From Thermoplasmatales archaeon (GTDB lineage: Archaea; Thermoplasmatota; E2; DHVEG-1): a DNA stretch of 23,582 nucleotides. The DNA lies in the NCBI GenBank assembly GCA_023128855.1, contig JAGMDE010000015.1, forward strand, positions 1 to 23,582. The letters run 5' to 3'. Of this stretch, positions 7,463 to 15,599 are shown piece after piece; the first letter of the stretch is position 1; each line of letters opens with the position of its first letter. Below the pieces are notes generated by a model that worked only from the letters and a program-made list of their open reading frames with translations, was not told the origin of the DNA and ran no database searches. A program made the position numbers and the translations under genes.

Positions 7463-8690
7463 CAAGAATTACCTCCAGATCTTTGTATTTCACTACTTCA
7501 GCAGAAATATCGATATCAAATTCAACCGTATTAGCAGGATTTGCCCATGGTAGTTTTTTCTTTAAAAGTTCTATACCATCAGAAATCACATGAAGAGTAG
7601 GAGACTCACATGGTTTTTCAACTCTAAGAGTAAAATGTATCTTTCCAGGTTCATTTATTCTCTGAGGAACTACATATCGGATTCCTTTACCTGCTTTAAC
7701 ATTGATAAACTTATTTTGTTTAACACTTTTTTTCGCAGCATTTTCTCCTGCAACTTTTGCATCCATTGATAGTGTATCAACAGTATCATAAACCTGTAGA
7801 CAATTTCCACAAGCAAATACACCTGATAATGAAGTTTCAAAAGATTGGTTAATTATTGGTCCACCCGTTAAATCATCAAGTTCAATCTTAACATTTTTAG
7901 ACAATTCATTTTCAGGAATTAATCCAAGTGATAAAAGTAGGGTATCACATTTAATTTCTCTCTCTGTTCCTGGAATTATATTCATTTTTTCATCGACTTG
8001 TGCAATAGTAACACTTTCAAGTCTTTCTTTTCCCTTAACGTAGGTAACAGTGTGATTCAAATAAAGAGGAATATCATAATCATCAAGACACTGGACAACA
8101 TTTCTTGGCAGACCACTAGCGTATGGCAAGATTTCAACTACACCAAGAACATTTGCACCTTCAAATTTCAACCGTCTTGCCATGATAAGACCGACATCAC
8201 CAGATCCAAGGATTACTACATTTTTTCCAACCATTATGTTATAAAGGTTAATGAATGCCTGAGCAACACCTGCTGTGTAAATACCGCTTGGTCGATCGCC
8301 TGGAATCATGATGTTCCATCTTGTTTTTTCCCTGCAGCCCATAGCAAGAACAATGGATTTTGCTTTGATTTCATGCAACCCTTTTTTGTTAACCGCAATA
8401 ATCTTTCGATTTTTATCGAATTGTAAAACCATGGTTTCATTCATGAAATTTATACCCTTTTTCCGAGCAGCTTTAATGTACATCTCCGCATATTCTGGCC
8501 CAGTCATAGAGGTTCCTGTTTCTTCAACCCCAAAACCATCATGGATACATTGGGGTAATATACCGCCAAGCCAGCTATTTCTATCTAAAACTATTACATT
8601 TTTTGCACCATTTTCATGAGCTGATATAGCTGCTGCTAAGCCGGCTGGTCCGCCGCCAATTATTGCCACGTCTGCGTTAAGGTTTATCAT
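7455..8690 (-). CDS. NAD/FAD-dependent oxidoreductase (COG0446 type), second subunit of GlpA-like dehydrogenase
   Basis: A pyridine-nucleotide-disulfide-oxidoreductase-fold flavoprotein of 411 residues. The FAD-binding motif GGGPAG is at 12-17, followed by the acidic strand end VLDR. A second Rossmann motif, GSGDVG, in the middle is the NAD(P) site, and the late FAD motif is GVFACGNC. AMGCREKTRW is typical of the subgroup encoded with GlpA/LhgO-like proteins and DUF1667. No redox-active CX4C disulfide of the classic reductases was seen. The start is taken at the ATG at 8690 (MINLNADVAIIGGG), with GGTAG just upstream and four bases after the previous stop; an in-frame ATG at 8711 (TTG at 8714) would overlap that gene. 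Probable role: passing electrons from the hydroxy-substrate flavin to NAD or another acceptor. Confidence 0.86.
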   Translation of the reverse strand: MINLNADVAIIGGGPAGLAAAISAHENGAKNVIVLDRNSWLGGILPQCIHDGFGVEETGTSMTGPEYAEMYIKAARKKGINFMNETMVLQFDKNRKIIAVNKKGLHEIKAKSIVLAMGCREKTRWNIMIPGDRPSGIYTAGVAQAFINLYNIMVGKNVVILGSGDVGLIMARRLKFEGANVLGVVEILPYASGLPRNVVQCLDDYDIPLYLNHTVTYVKGKERLESVTIAQVDEKMNIIPGTEREIKCDTLLLSLGLIPENELSKNVKIELDDLTGGPIINQSFETSLSGVFACGNCLQVYDTVDTLSMDAKVAGENAAKKSVKQNKFINVKAGKGIRYVVPQRINEPGKIHFTLRVEKPCESPTLHVISDGIELLKKKLPWANPANTVEFDIDISAEVVKYKDLEVILDD

Positions 8691-8694
8691 TTTT

Positions 8695-10146
8695 CTACCG
8701 TGTTCTACCATCAAATAGATTGGAATCTGGTGATTTTAATTTCATTTTATTAACATCAATTTTGAATTGTTCTTCCATAATCCTTACAATGTGCTGAGTA
8801 CAGAAACCACCTTGGCATCTACCCATTCCAGCTCTACAACGATATTTTACAGAAGACAATGTTTGTGCACCAATAGGATTAGAAAGAGCTTGAATTATCT
8901 CTGCCTCAGTAATATGTTCACATCTGCAGACAATTCTCCCATATCGTTCATCTTTCTTAATTAAATCTGATTGTTCCTTTGCAGTCATTTCTGCAAAACG
9001 TTTTTTTATGATTTTTCTAGTCTTAAAATCAGTTTTTGTTTTCAATTCAATAGATTTTGATATCATCCTTGTTATTTCTTTTGCAATAGCTGGAGCACCA
9101 GTTAATCCTGGTGATTCTATCCCTAAAAGATTTATCAAACCAGGTGTTTGTTTACTTTCTTCAATTCTGTAATCTGCCCATCCGCCTTCTTTTGGAGAGG
9201 CTAGTTTGCATCTGATTCCTGAATATGCATTAATGACTGCTTTTTCTGGTAAAGTAGGTATGATTTCTTTTGCCTCATTGAATAAAGTTTTCATCATTTC
9301 TTTTGTAGTTCTCTTTTCTTCCGCATCGTCAATAAATTCAGCACTAGGACCGAGTAGTATATTTCCCTCGATTGTTGGTGTTATATGAACACCTAAAACA
9401 CCAAGTTCTTTTGGTGGAACTGGGTAAATCATAGAATTGATAAGATTACTGTAATTTTTATCTAAAACCAGATACTCTCCCCGGCATGGATAAACATTGA
9501 AATCAGGTTCTTCTAACATTGAGACTATTTCTCCACAGTTCAAACCAGCAGCATTTACTATTATCTGAGATTGAAATTCTCCTTTGTTAGTTTTAATTAA
9601 AAAATTATCTCCTTTTTTCTGAATATTTTTTACTTTTGTTTCTAACAAAAAATTCACGTTGTTTATTGCAGCATTCTCAGCGAGAGCTATTGTAAACTCA
9701 TATGGTTGCATAATTCCAGCAGTTGGTACCCATAATGCTTTGTAACATGGAACATTTGGTTCTTTTCTTTTAACCTCTGATCCATCTTTTATTTCCAAGC
9801 CTGGAACTTCATTATCCTCGCCTATTTTTATTAATCTCTCAAGTTCTTTTGTTTCTTCTTCGTTCTTTGCTATTACATATTTGCCAACCATTTTTAGTGG
9901 GAAACCTAGTTGTTTGGATAGCGACTGAAGCATTTTGTTTCCCTCTACACAAAAACGAGCTTTTAATGAATCTGTTGCAGAGTTAATTCCACTGTGAATA
10001 ACCCCACTGTTAGCCTTGGTCATTCCAGATGCTACATCACTTCCCATTTCAAAAACTACAGTATTTACTTTATATTTTGACAACTCCCATGCTATAGCAG
10101 AACCAATAACGCCTCCTCCGATAATTGCCACATGGAAGTTTTTCAT
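8695..10146 (-). CDS. FAD-dependent glycerol-3-phosphate / 2-hydroxyacid dehydrogenase-like protein with C-terminal [2Fe-2S] domain
   Basis: A 483-residue DAO-fold flavoprotein of the GlpA/LhgO group (COG0579-like). The FAD motif GGGVIGSAIAWELS lies at about 10-23, and ASGMTKANSGVIHSG is the conserved segment seen in GlpA and L-2-hydroxyglutarate oxidase relatives. The C-terminal BFD-like [2Fe-2S] domain has C407, C409, C444 and C449 (CRCEH, GRCQGGFC). Motifs alone do not separate glycerol-3-phosphate from 2-hydroxyacid substrates; divergent larA favours a hydroxyacid, while the Thermotoga-type operon favours glycerol-3-phosphate. The start is taken at the ATG at 10146 (MKNFHVAIIGGG), because the TATA element at 10168-10180 would start transcription near it, giving a leaderless message; the upstream ATG at 10170 falls inside the TATA region. 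No membrane anchor is visible, so a cytoplasmic complex is likely. Confidence 0.85.
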   Translation of the reverse strand: MKNFHVAIIGGGVIGSAIAWELSKYKVNTVVFEMGSDVASGMTKANSGVIHSGINSATDSLKARFCVEGNKMLQSLSKQLGFPLKMVGKYVIAKNEEETKELERLIKIGEDNEVPGLEIKDGSEVKRKEPNVPCYKALWVPTAGIMQPYEFTIALAENAAINNVNFLLETKVKNIQKKGDNFLIKTNKGEFQSQIIVNAAGLNCGEIVSMLEEPDFNVYPCRGEYLVLDKNYSNLINSMIYPVPPKELGVLGVHITPTIEGNILLGPSAEFIDDAEEKRTTKEMMKTLFNEAKEIIPTLPEKAVINAYSGIRCKLASPKEGGWADYRIEESKQTPGLINLLGIESPGLTGAPAIAKEITRMISKSIELKTKTDFKTRKIIKKRFAEMTAKEQSDLIKKDERYGRIVCRCEHITEAEIIQALSNPIGAQTLSSVKYRCRAGMGRCQGGFCTQHIVRIMEEQFKIDVNKMKLKSPDSNLFDGRTR

Positions 10147-10167
10147 CTGCGGATGAATAATGAGAAC

Positions 10168-10217
10168 CATATAAATATATTAGGGGATTGTCCATTCACG
10201 ATATCAGTTTGAGGGAG
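10168..10217. promoter_or_regulatory. Shared divergent promoter between the FAD oxidoreductase operon and larA
   Basis: The 75 bp between the two starts contain one AT-rich symmetric element (ATATAAATATAT, within 10168-10180) that reads as a TATA box on both strands. On the minus strand it sits about 25-30 nt before the ATG at 10146. On the plus strand it predicts transcription start near 10200, followed by GAGGGAG (about 10211-10217) before the larA ATG at 10222. Co-regulation of the two units is therefore likely. Confidence 0.5.
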
Positions 10218-10221
10218 TTAA

Positions 10222-11475
10222 ATGCAGGTTGATATTCCTTATGGAAAAGAAAATATAAAAGTCAATGTTCCTGAAGATTATGAAATTTTAGTTCCAAATA
10301 AGGTATCACCTAAAGATCAGGATAAATTAATCCAAGATGCCTTAGATAACTCAATAGGACCAAAATCATTTGATGATTTTGCAAACAATTCAAATAGGAT
10401 ATTAGTAATAGTAAATGATGCAACAAGACCTACACCAACATCAAAGATACTCGAATATCTAATGCCAGTTCTTTCGTCTCATCCAGATGTCAAATTTCTA
10501 ATTGCAACTGGTGCTCATCGTGCTCCAACTGAAGAAGAATACAGGTTTATCTTTGGAAATACGTATGAGATATTTAGAAGAAAAGTCTATGCTCATGATG
10601 CACGTAAAGATGAGGATATGACTTATCTAGGTAAGTCAAAAAATGGAACTGAGATGTATATCAACAAACTAGTTTCCGAATACAAAAATATTCTTGTCAT
10701 TGGAAGCGTAGAACCACATTATTTTGCAGGTTACACAGGTGGAAGGAAATCATTCTTACCAGGTGTTGCATCGTATAAAACCATAGAGATGAACCATAAA
10801 CTTGCACTGAGTGATGATGCTAAATCGCTTGCACTCAGCGGAAATCCAGTTAATGAAGATATGGTTGATGCAATGAAAGTTTTAAAGGATCTAAATGTTT
10901 TTTCAATTCAAACCGTTCTAACCGGGGATCATAAGCTTTATGCTGTAACTGCTGGGGATTTGCATAAATCCTTTGATGCAGCTATTGACTCATCAAACAA
11001 GATTTTTTGTGTAAATTTAAAAAAGAAAGGAAATATTGTAATTACCGCAGCTCCATATCCCATGGATATTGATCTTTATCAATCTCAAAAGGCGCTTGAT
11101 AATGGGAAACTTGCGTTAGAGGATGATGGCGTTATAATTCTTGTATCTAAATGTCGTGATGGCATTGGTGAAGATTCTTTCCTAAAGTTGTTATGCAGGG
11201 CGGATTCTCCTAAAAAGATTCTTGATATCCTTGGGGAGGAGTATAAGCTTGGTTATCATAAAGCTGCAAAAATGGCGCAGATTGGTATAAGGGCTGAGAT
11301 GTGGGCAGTTACAGATCTTGATAATGTAACTATTAAAAAAGCACAACTTAAACCTTATTCGGACATTCAAAAAGCAGTTGATGATGCTGTTTCTTTGATT
11401 AAATCTAAAGGTAGAAAACCAAGGGCAATAGTTATGCCCTCTGGAAGTTTAACGGTTCCTCAAATTAAAAATTGA
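10222..11475 (+). CDS. larA: LarA-family nickel-pincer racemase (lactate racemase-like)
   Basis: A 417-residue LarA family protein. In characterised LarA, a nickel pincer nucleotide is covalently held by a lysine and racemises D/L-lactate by hydride transfer; relatives act on other 2-hydroxyacids. Key residues are conserved here: DATRP at 66-70, GAHR with H99, EPHYFAGYTGGRK with H166, R175 and the cofactor-binding K176, and LYQSQK with Q287 and K290 at the same three-residue spacing as the Q295/K298 pair of the studied enzyme. The strong SD GAGGGAG supports the start. The cofactor synthesis genes larB, larC and larE are not in the window. It is transcribed divergently from a FAD hydroxy-substrate dehydrogenase operon, suggesting it supplies the enantiomer that enzyme uses. 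Substrate identity is inferred. Confidence 0.88.
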   Translation: MQVDIPYGKENIKVNVPEDYEILVPNKVSPKDQDKLIQDALDNSIGPKSFDDFANNSNRILVIVNDATRPTPTSKILEYLMPVLSSHPDVKFLIATGAHRAPTEEEYRFIFGNTYEIFRRKVYAHDARKDEDMTYLGKSKNGTEMYINKLVSEYKNILVIGSVEPHYFAGYTGGRKSFLPGVASYKTIEMNHKLALSDDAKSLALSGNPVNEDMVDAMKVLKDLNVFSIQTVLTGDHKLYAVTAGDLHKSFDAAIDSSNKIFCVNLKKKGNIVITAAPYPMDIDLYQSQKALDNGKLALEDDGVIILVSKCRDGIGEDSFLKLLCRADSPKKILDILGEEYKLGYHKAAKMAQIGIRAEMWAVTDLDNVTIKKAQLKPYSDIQKAVDDAVSLIKSKGRKPRAIVMPSGSLTVPQIKN

Positions 11476-11481
11476 AAAATC

Positions 11482-11685
11482 TTATCTCTCAATTTCAAAG
11501 GATATTTTCATTTCATCTCTGAATAAAGTAGGCTTATCTTTTTCTACTTTTACATCAAGTTTTGTAACTTCAGCACGTCGAATTTTTCTAACTGTTTTTG
11601 CTGCTCCATTTACAGCATTTTTTGCAGCATCTGCAAAACTTTTTGGTGATGTTCCTACAATATCTATTATCTTATAAATCCCCAT
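11482..11685 (-). CDS. Dodecin family protein lacking the flavin-stacking Trp
   Basis: A 67-residue dodecin: a small beta-alpha-beta-beta protein that assembles into a hollow dodecamer. The family opening KIIDIVGTSPKSFADAAKNA is intact, and length and C-terminus (MKISFEIE) are typical. In flavin dodecins of Halobacterium and others a Trp in the IRW/VVW-x-EV segment stacks on flavin; here the segment reads KIRRAEV, so R37 occupies that place and no Trp occurs anywhere in the protein. It therefore resembles the non-flavin (calcium-type) dodecins more than the riboflavin-storage ones. The SD GGAGGT lies about ten bases upstream of the ATG. It is tail to tail with larA (6 bp apart). Confidence 0.85.
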   Translation of the reverse strand: MGIYKIIDIVGTSPKSFADAAKNAVNGAAKTVRKIRRAEVTKLDVKVEKDKPTLFRDEMKISFEIER

Positions 11686-11778
11686 TTTATAACATACCTC
11701 CGGAATTAAAATAAATTCAAGAGTACTTAATTCTTTTGTAAAAATTTCAAAACTAGAAAGTTATCACTTTAATATTTG

Positions 11779-11797
11779 AAAAAAGAGAAAAAAAAAA
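11779..11797 (-). terminator. Poly-T terminator after the GyrI-like minigene
   Basis: Read on the minus strand this is T10-CTC-T6 just beyond the stop of the gene ending at 11802. Archaeal RNA polymerase terminates at such U-rich tracts without needing a hairpin. Confidence 0.55.
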
Positions 11798-11801
11798 GTT
11801 A

Positions 11802-11984
11802 TTAATCAATTGGTACAAAAATTTCTGTTAGTGCCTCTTCCATTCCAACCCCACTGGGATCATTAAGATATACTTCTCTGACTGGCCCTATGATTTTCCA
11901 ACCATTTTGTTCCAGCCAGTTGTACAGTTTTTCATATGTTGGTTGGCATTGTTCGTATGGTCCTTTATGTATTATTTTTGCCAT
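11802..11984 (-). CDS. Half-size GyrI-like (effector-binding) domain protein
   Basis: A 60-residue protein matching only the C-terminal half of the GyrI/AraC-effector-binding fold (HKGPYEQCQPTYEKLYNWLEQNGW, then GPVREVYLNDPSGV and a terminal ALTEIFVPI). Full GyrI-like domains are about 150 residues and contain two similar SHS2 modules; this gene encodes one. It is not an obvious decayed remnant: a good SD (GGTGG) lies a few bases before the ATG, a poly-T terminator follows, and only 90 bp separate it from the divergent MFS gene, leaving no room for a lost N-terminal half. If functional it may dimerise to rebuild the two-module pocket. The ligand is unknown; the divergent transporter could share that ligand. 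Confidence 0.7.
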   Translation of the reverse strand: MAKIIHKGPYEQCQPTYEKLYNWLEQNGWKIIGPVREVYLNDPSGVGMEEALTEIFVPID

Positions 11985-12043
11985 TTTACCACCTTGTAAT
12001 GTGTAACATTTGATTTCATCGATTTCTTTAATTTATGGCAAAG

Positions 12044-12055
12044 TTTATATTATTA
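12044..12055 (+). promoter_or_regulatory. TATA element for the leaderless MFS gene
   Basis: TTTATATTATT lies about 25 nt upstream of the ATG at 12075, and no SD precedes that ATG, so transcription probably starts at or next to the start codon. Confidence 0.5.
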
Positions 12056-12074
12056 ATTAAATATTAATAAATTT

Positions 12075-13262
12075 ATGTTAGATTTAGCAAAACATCCTCT
12101 TTTAAAATATCTCCTATTTGGAAATATTTATTTTGCTAATGGATTACAAGGCGCTCTTCTTTTAGTAATTATCATTGTTTATTTTACAGAGTTAGATATT
12201 TCAATTGCGACTGCAACACTTGTAGCAGGAGCTGCATCAATTCCATTTGCTTTAAAATTCTTATTTGGACCAATATCTGATTATTATATAAAATATGGAA
12301 GAAAACCTTTCATAATTTTAGGAGGAGTGCTTTTAGGAGTTAGTATGTTTCCTCTCGCTTTTATTGATCCAACAGTTGCATTAGTACCATTTACACTACT
12401 ACTATTCATAGGCGTTATTGGTATTGTATTATTTGATGTAGCTGCAGATGCTTGGGCAATACAAACCACAAAAGTCAACGAACGAGGAAAAGTAAACTCT
12501 GCTATGTTTGGAGGCATGTTTTTAGGTTGGGCAATTGGTAGTATTTTACTGTCATCAGTAGCAAAACATTTTGGTTATAATATGGTCTTTATTGTAACTG
12601 GATTAATTATAATTTTAACAATGATTTTACCATTATCTACAAAAGAAAGAATAATTTTAAAGAAACGTCCAAAAATAGGTAAGTTACTAGTTTTAGAATT
12701 CAAGAAAAAAAATACACTTCTCATAGCATTTTTTGGATTACTAGCATCACTAAATTTTGGAATGATACTTTTTATTATTCCTGAATATATGATGAATGTT
12801 CTTAAGTTAGATGTTGCCCAAATAGGGCTTCTGTCATCATTATTTCCTATAGCAACAGCAATTGGAGCAGTAACAGGAGGCGTAATTTCAGATAAATGGG
12901 GTAGAAAAAAGACAATATATATTTTCCTCATCGGTGCACTTATATTTTCACCCTTACTTGTATTTGCTAACTCATGGCAGATGTTAGCAATTATTTATCC
13001 AATAGTTGGATTTTTACAAGGTGGATCAGCTTTTGCAGCGGTTATGGCTCTGTTTATGGATATAACAAATCCAAAAATTGCTGGTACACAATTTTCAATT
13101 TTAACAAGTATAACAAATTTTGGAGACTATAGTGTTGCAATAATCAGTGGAACTCTTGTGGTAATGCTTGGATATCAGCGTTTTTTCCTTTACGCAACAT
13201 GGTTAATAGGGCCAGCACTTATATTATTACATTTTATTAAAGAAAATAATAACAAGAATTGA
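12075..13262 (+). CDS. Major facilitator superfamily transporter
   Basis: A 395-residue polytopic inner-membrane transporter of MFS length, expected to have 12 helices. The conserved cytoplasmic loop motif appears in both halves: GPISDYYIKYGRKP after helix 2 and GGVISDKWGRKKT after helix 8, a duplication that identifies the superfamily. The stretch LFDVAADAWAIQT..NERGKVNS in helix 4 and the following loop resembles the DxxxDAW / ERG region of AmpG- and acetyl-CoA-transporter-like members, so a metabolite or sugar-derivative substrate is possible, but none can be assigned. The message is predicted leaderless. Divergent from a GyrI-like effector-binding minigene with 90 bp between starts. Confidence 0.85.
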   Translation: MLDLAKHPLLKYLLFGNIYFANGLQGALLLVIIIVYFTELDISIATATLVAGAASIPFALKFLFGPISDYYIKYGRKPFIILGGVLLGVSMFPLAFIDPTVALVPFTLLLFIGVIGIVLFDVAADAWAIQTTKVNERGKVNSAMFGGMFLGWAIGSILLSSVAKHFGYNMVFIVTGLIIILTMILPLSTKERIILKKRPKIGKLLVLEFKKKNTLLIAFFGLLASLNFGMILFIIPEYMMNVLKLDVAQIGLLSSLFPIATAIGAVTGGVISDKWGRKKTIYIFLIGALIFSPLLVFANSWQMLAIIYPIVGFLQGGSAFAAVMALFMDITNPKIAGTQFSILTSITNFGDYSVAIISGTLVVMLGYQRFFLYATWLIGPALILLHFIKENNNKN

Positions 13263-13267
13263 ATTAA

Positions 13268-14149
13268 TCAAGATGTTAACTCATGATAACCTGGTCTATA
13301 AGCCAGGTATGCATACATTTCTCTTGCTACATCTTCTGTAATTTCAATGTCTTTGAAATATTCATATGTAGTACCTATTGTTTCTCCCCAAGAATAATAT
13401 CCTGCAAAACACTTAAAACCAAAAGTCTGAAAATAAATACCCTTCCATCTCCAATCATAATCATCAACATAATCATTAGTATAATGCACTGTCGAACCAG
13501 GACTCTGACCTGAAACATAGCCTACACTTGGGAAATTCTGTTCACGAGCAAGCCACTGCCATTGATCCTCTGTTGTCCCAACAGCCCATCCTCGGATATA
13601 AGCACATACTCGATAATCACCTACGTCATCTGCATAACTGTATTCAACAAACTTTGTTGTTTCACCAGACCAATAATTTGGTTCTTCATATAGAATTCTA
13701 CGTTTATTAAAAATTGGTAATCCTAAAAAAGTCTCAGGGTGAATTTCTTTTTTAATTAAATCATAACCCTTCAGCCAAATAACACTACCGGTATGCAGGC
13801 TTACACCTGATGAATTTTTACATTTATTAAAAGCAACATCCATATAATCGTCTCTGAATTCTTCATACTCAAGTCTTTTCTGTCTACCCTCCTCAGTTAT
13901 GTTACCACTAGGATTTAAGGGATATTCTTCAGAAACATCATATTCAGTATTGAGCATATAATCAACTAGTTCGTCGCGCATATTTTTAAAATCTTCCTCT
14001 AATTGATCAACTTCTTCAACAGTTGGACAGTCCACAGTTTGTGTATTATCAAAATTTGTATTGTTATTATTTGTATATTCTGAACAACCAGCGAATAACA
14101 TAAAAGATATCAATATACTTAAAAATACAGCTTTAAGGTATCGCTTCAC
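13268..14149 (-). CDS. Predicted surface lipoprotein, unknown function
   Basis: A 293-residue exported protein. The N-terminus has a basic start (MKRYLK), a hydrophobic core and a lipobox LFAGC with C22, then an Asn-rich linker (TNNNNTNFDN), so it should be a membrane-anchored lipoprotein facing outside. Residues about 43-115 are charged and probably helical; the remainder is rich in Tyr and Trp with beta-type character and a few Cys that could form disulfides. No enzyme motif was recognised. The start is GTG at 14149, supported by GAGGAGAG four bases upstream; an overlapping ATG is out of frame and stops at once. It lies 84 bp downstream of another exported protein on the same strand, suggesting a cell-envelope pair. 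Confidence 0.75.
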   Translation of the reverse strand: MKRYLKAVFLSILISFMLFAGCSEYTNNNNTNFDNTQTVDCPTVEEVDQLEEDFKNMRDELVDYMLNTEYDVSEEYPLNPSGNITEEGRQKRLEYEEFRDDYMDVAFNKCKNSSGVSLHTGSVIWLKGYDLIKKEIHPETFLGLPIFNKRRILYEEPNYWSGETTKFVEYSYADDVGDYRVCAYIRGWAVGTTEDQWQWLAREQNFPSVGYVSGQSPGSTVHYTNDYVDDYDWRWKGIYFQTFGFKCFAGYYSWGETIGTTYEYFKDIEITEDVAREMYAYLAYRPGYHELTS

Positions 14150-14233
14150 ATCGCTCTCCTCAAACTTTATAACAATATAATATTAATAAAACTAATCGAA
14201 TGTTTTTTTCTTGAGTAGTTAGCTATGGATGGA

Positions 14234-15466
14234 TTATATTGCTAGTGCGTTGATTCTGTTGATTTGCCTGAAAAAATTAGGGAAAAGATTTTGCATCCAT
14301 ACCATGAAATTGTAAAACTTTTCCGAAAGAACAGGCCTTAAATCTGCAGTCTTAGGTCTAGATTTGAATATAAAAAACGGCCAATTTATTGATCCATAAG
14401 AACAAACATAAGAAAGGGCAACCGGAGTTTCTTTTAAAAGCTCACCATTTTTTTCAACTGTTATTTGGAAGTTATGGAAGCCAATATACTCATTTGGTGG
14501 AAATGAATCTCCCCATGTTTTTGTAGGATCAAATTCAAAACTAAAACTTCCAGATTCATCAGTTGTAGTAGTTTGATCTTTACAGGTAACTGTTGCACCG
14601 CTAACTGGTATTACAAAAAAATTTTTTACAACTCCACTAATTTGAATCTTCTCCCTCCATGGGAAACGTTCACCTGGTCCATCAGGTATAAAATAATCAA
14701 TATAAGCTCCAATATCTCTTAGAAACTGCTTAAATTCCTCAATATGTTGAAATGATAGTGTTAAATCTATGAGTAATATTCCAATAGCAATAATGAACGC
14801 CCCTGTGAATTCTAATATCTCATTTATAAATTTGTTAAATTGTTGATTAAATAAATATTCCATTGCATTGGAAAAAACCTGAGGAATTGTAAGAAATATA
14901 TTGATTGCATCTACTAAATCGAGAAGAAGTTGATAACCTGCCAAAGCAAAATCAATTGCTAGAAATACACCATCGACACATAAGTCATATCCTTTGTTTA
15001 TTACGAAGTGAAGCCAACCAAGCCTATTCTGAATAATTCCTGTAATAAAGTGTATTAATCCCCCAAAAATGTTCAAAGCCCAGTGTAAATAAATTAAGGC
15101 CTCTAATGCCTCCATATCGCCATATGGAATATCATCTAATTCTTGCTGTGGAATTGGTTGATAAGTATGAGTTGCCCACGCTTCAGCCAGCAGAAGGACA
15201 TCAACTTCATAATAATCTGCATCATATGGCTTGATGATTTGATTTTTAATATCATAAGCAGTTGATTTATGTTCTTCAGGAATATAAGCTTCAATATATC
15301 CATCTATTTGATAGTTTTGAGCTATTGTTAATAAAATCTTTGGAGTTGTATAATCAGTCGAAGAAACATTTTTTATATTTGAAATATCAGCTGTTTGAGC
15401 AGCAGTTGCAAAAGGAATCATCAGCATCAATATTGCAAAAAAACATGCTACAAATACTTTTTTCAT
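14234..15466 (-). CDS. Secreted/membrane protein with carboxypeptidase-regulatory-like domain
   Basis: A 410-residue exported protein. Residues 1-23 form a signal peptide (basic start, hydrophobic core, ATAA end). Hydrophobic stretches at about 120-145, 163-194 and 218-238 may be membrane helices or amphipathic segments. Residues 275-345 form a beta-sandwich of the carboxypeptidase-regulatory-like type (ISGVVKNFFVIPVSGATVTC, then TTTDESGSFSFEF), a domain used in archaeal surface proteins for adhesion or substrate contact. No catalytic motif was seen. The start at 15466 is supported by AGGGGGT eight bases upstream and a TATA element at 15512-15519. It precedes the lipoprotein gene and may be co-transcribed with it. 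Function unknown; surface location is inferred. Confidence 0.72.
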   Translation of the reverse strand: MKKVFVACFFAILMLMIPFATAAQTADISNIKNVSSTDYTTPKILLTIAQNYQIDGYIEAYIPEEHKSTAYDIKNQIIKPYDADYYEVDVLLLAEAWATHTYQPIPQQELDDIPYGDMEALEALIYLHWALNIFGGLIHFITGIIQNRLGWLHFVINKGYDLCVDGVFLAIDFALAGYQLLLDLVDAINIFLTIPQVFSNAMEYLFNQQFNKFINEILEFTGAFIIAIGILLIDLTLSFQHIEEFKQFLRDIGAYIDYFIPDGPGERFPWREKIQISGVVKNFFVIPVSGATVTCKDQTTTTDESGSFSFEFDPTKTWGDSFPPNEYIGFHNFQITVEKNGELLKETPVALSYVCSYGSINWPFFIFKSRPKTADLRPVLSEKFYNFMVWMQNLFPNFFRQINRINALAI

Positions 15467-15511
15467 ATGATTTTACCCCCTACATATATACAAATCTTAC
15501 TCTCTGATATT

Positions 15512-15519
15512 ATTTATAT
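15512..15519 (-). promoter_or_regulatory. TATA element for the secreted-protein gene
   Basis: On the minus strand ATATAAAT within CATATAAATAAT is a consensus-like archaeal TATA box. It predicts transcription start near 15490, giving a leader of about 24 nt that contains the SD AGGGGGT. Confidence 0.55.
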
Positions 15520-15599
15520 GGCTATGTACTATATTACATTTGTGACGATAATGTCGGCATTTAGCTATATTTTATCTAATACTTCTAAAAAAAATAGAG

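Noticed and set aside
11985..12074. Remnant of the missing N-terminal half of the GyrI-like protein
   Set aside because: Only 90 bp, AT-rich and filled by the SD and the divergent MFS promoter; no GyrI-like residues can be read.
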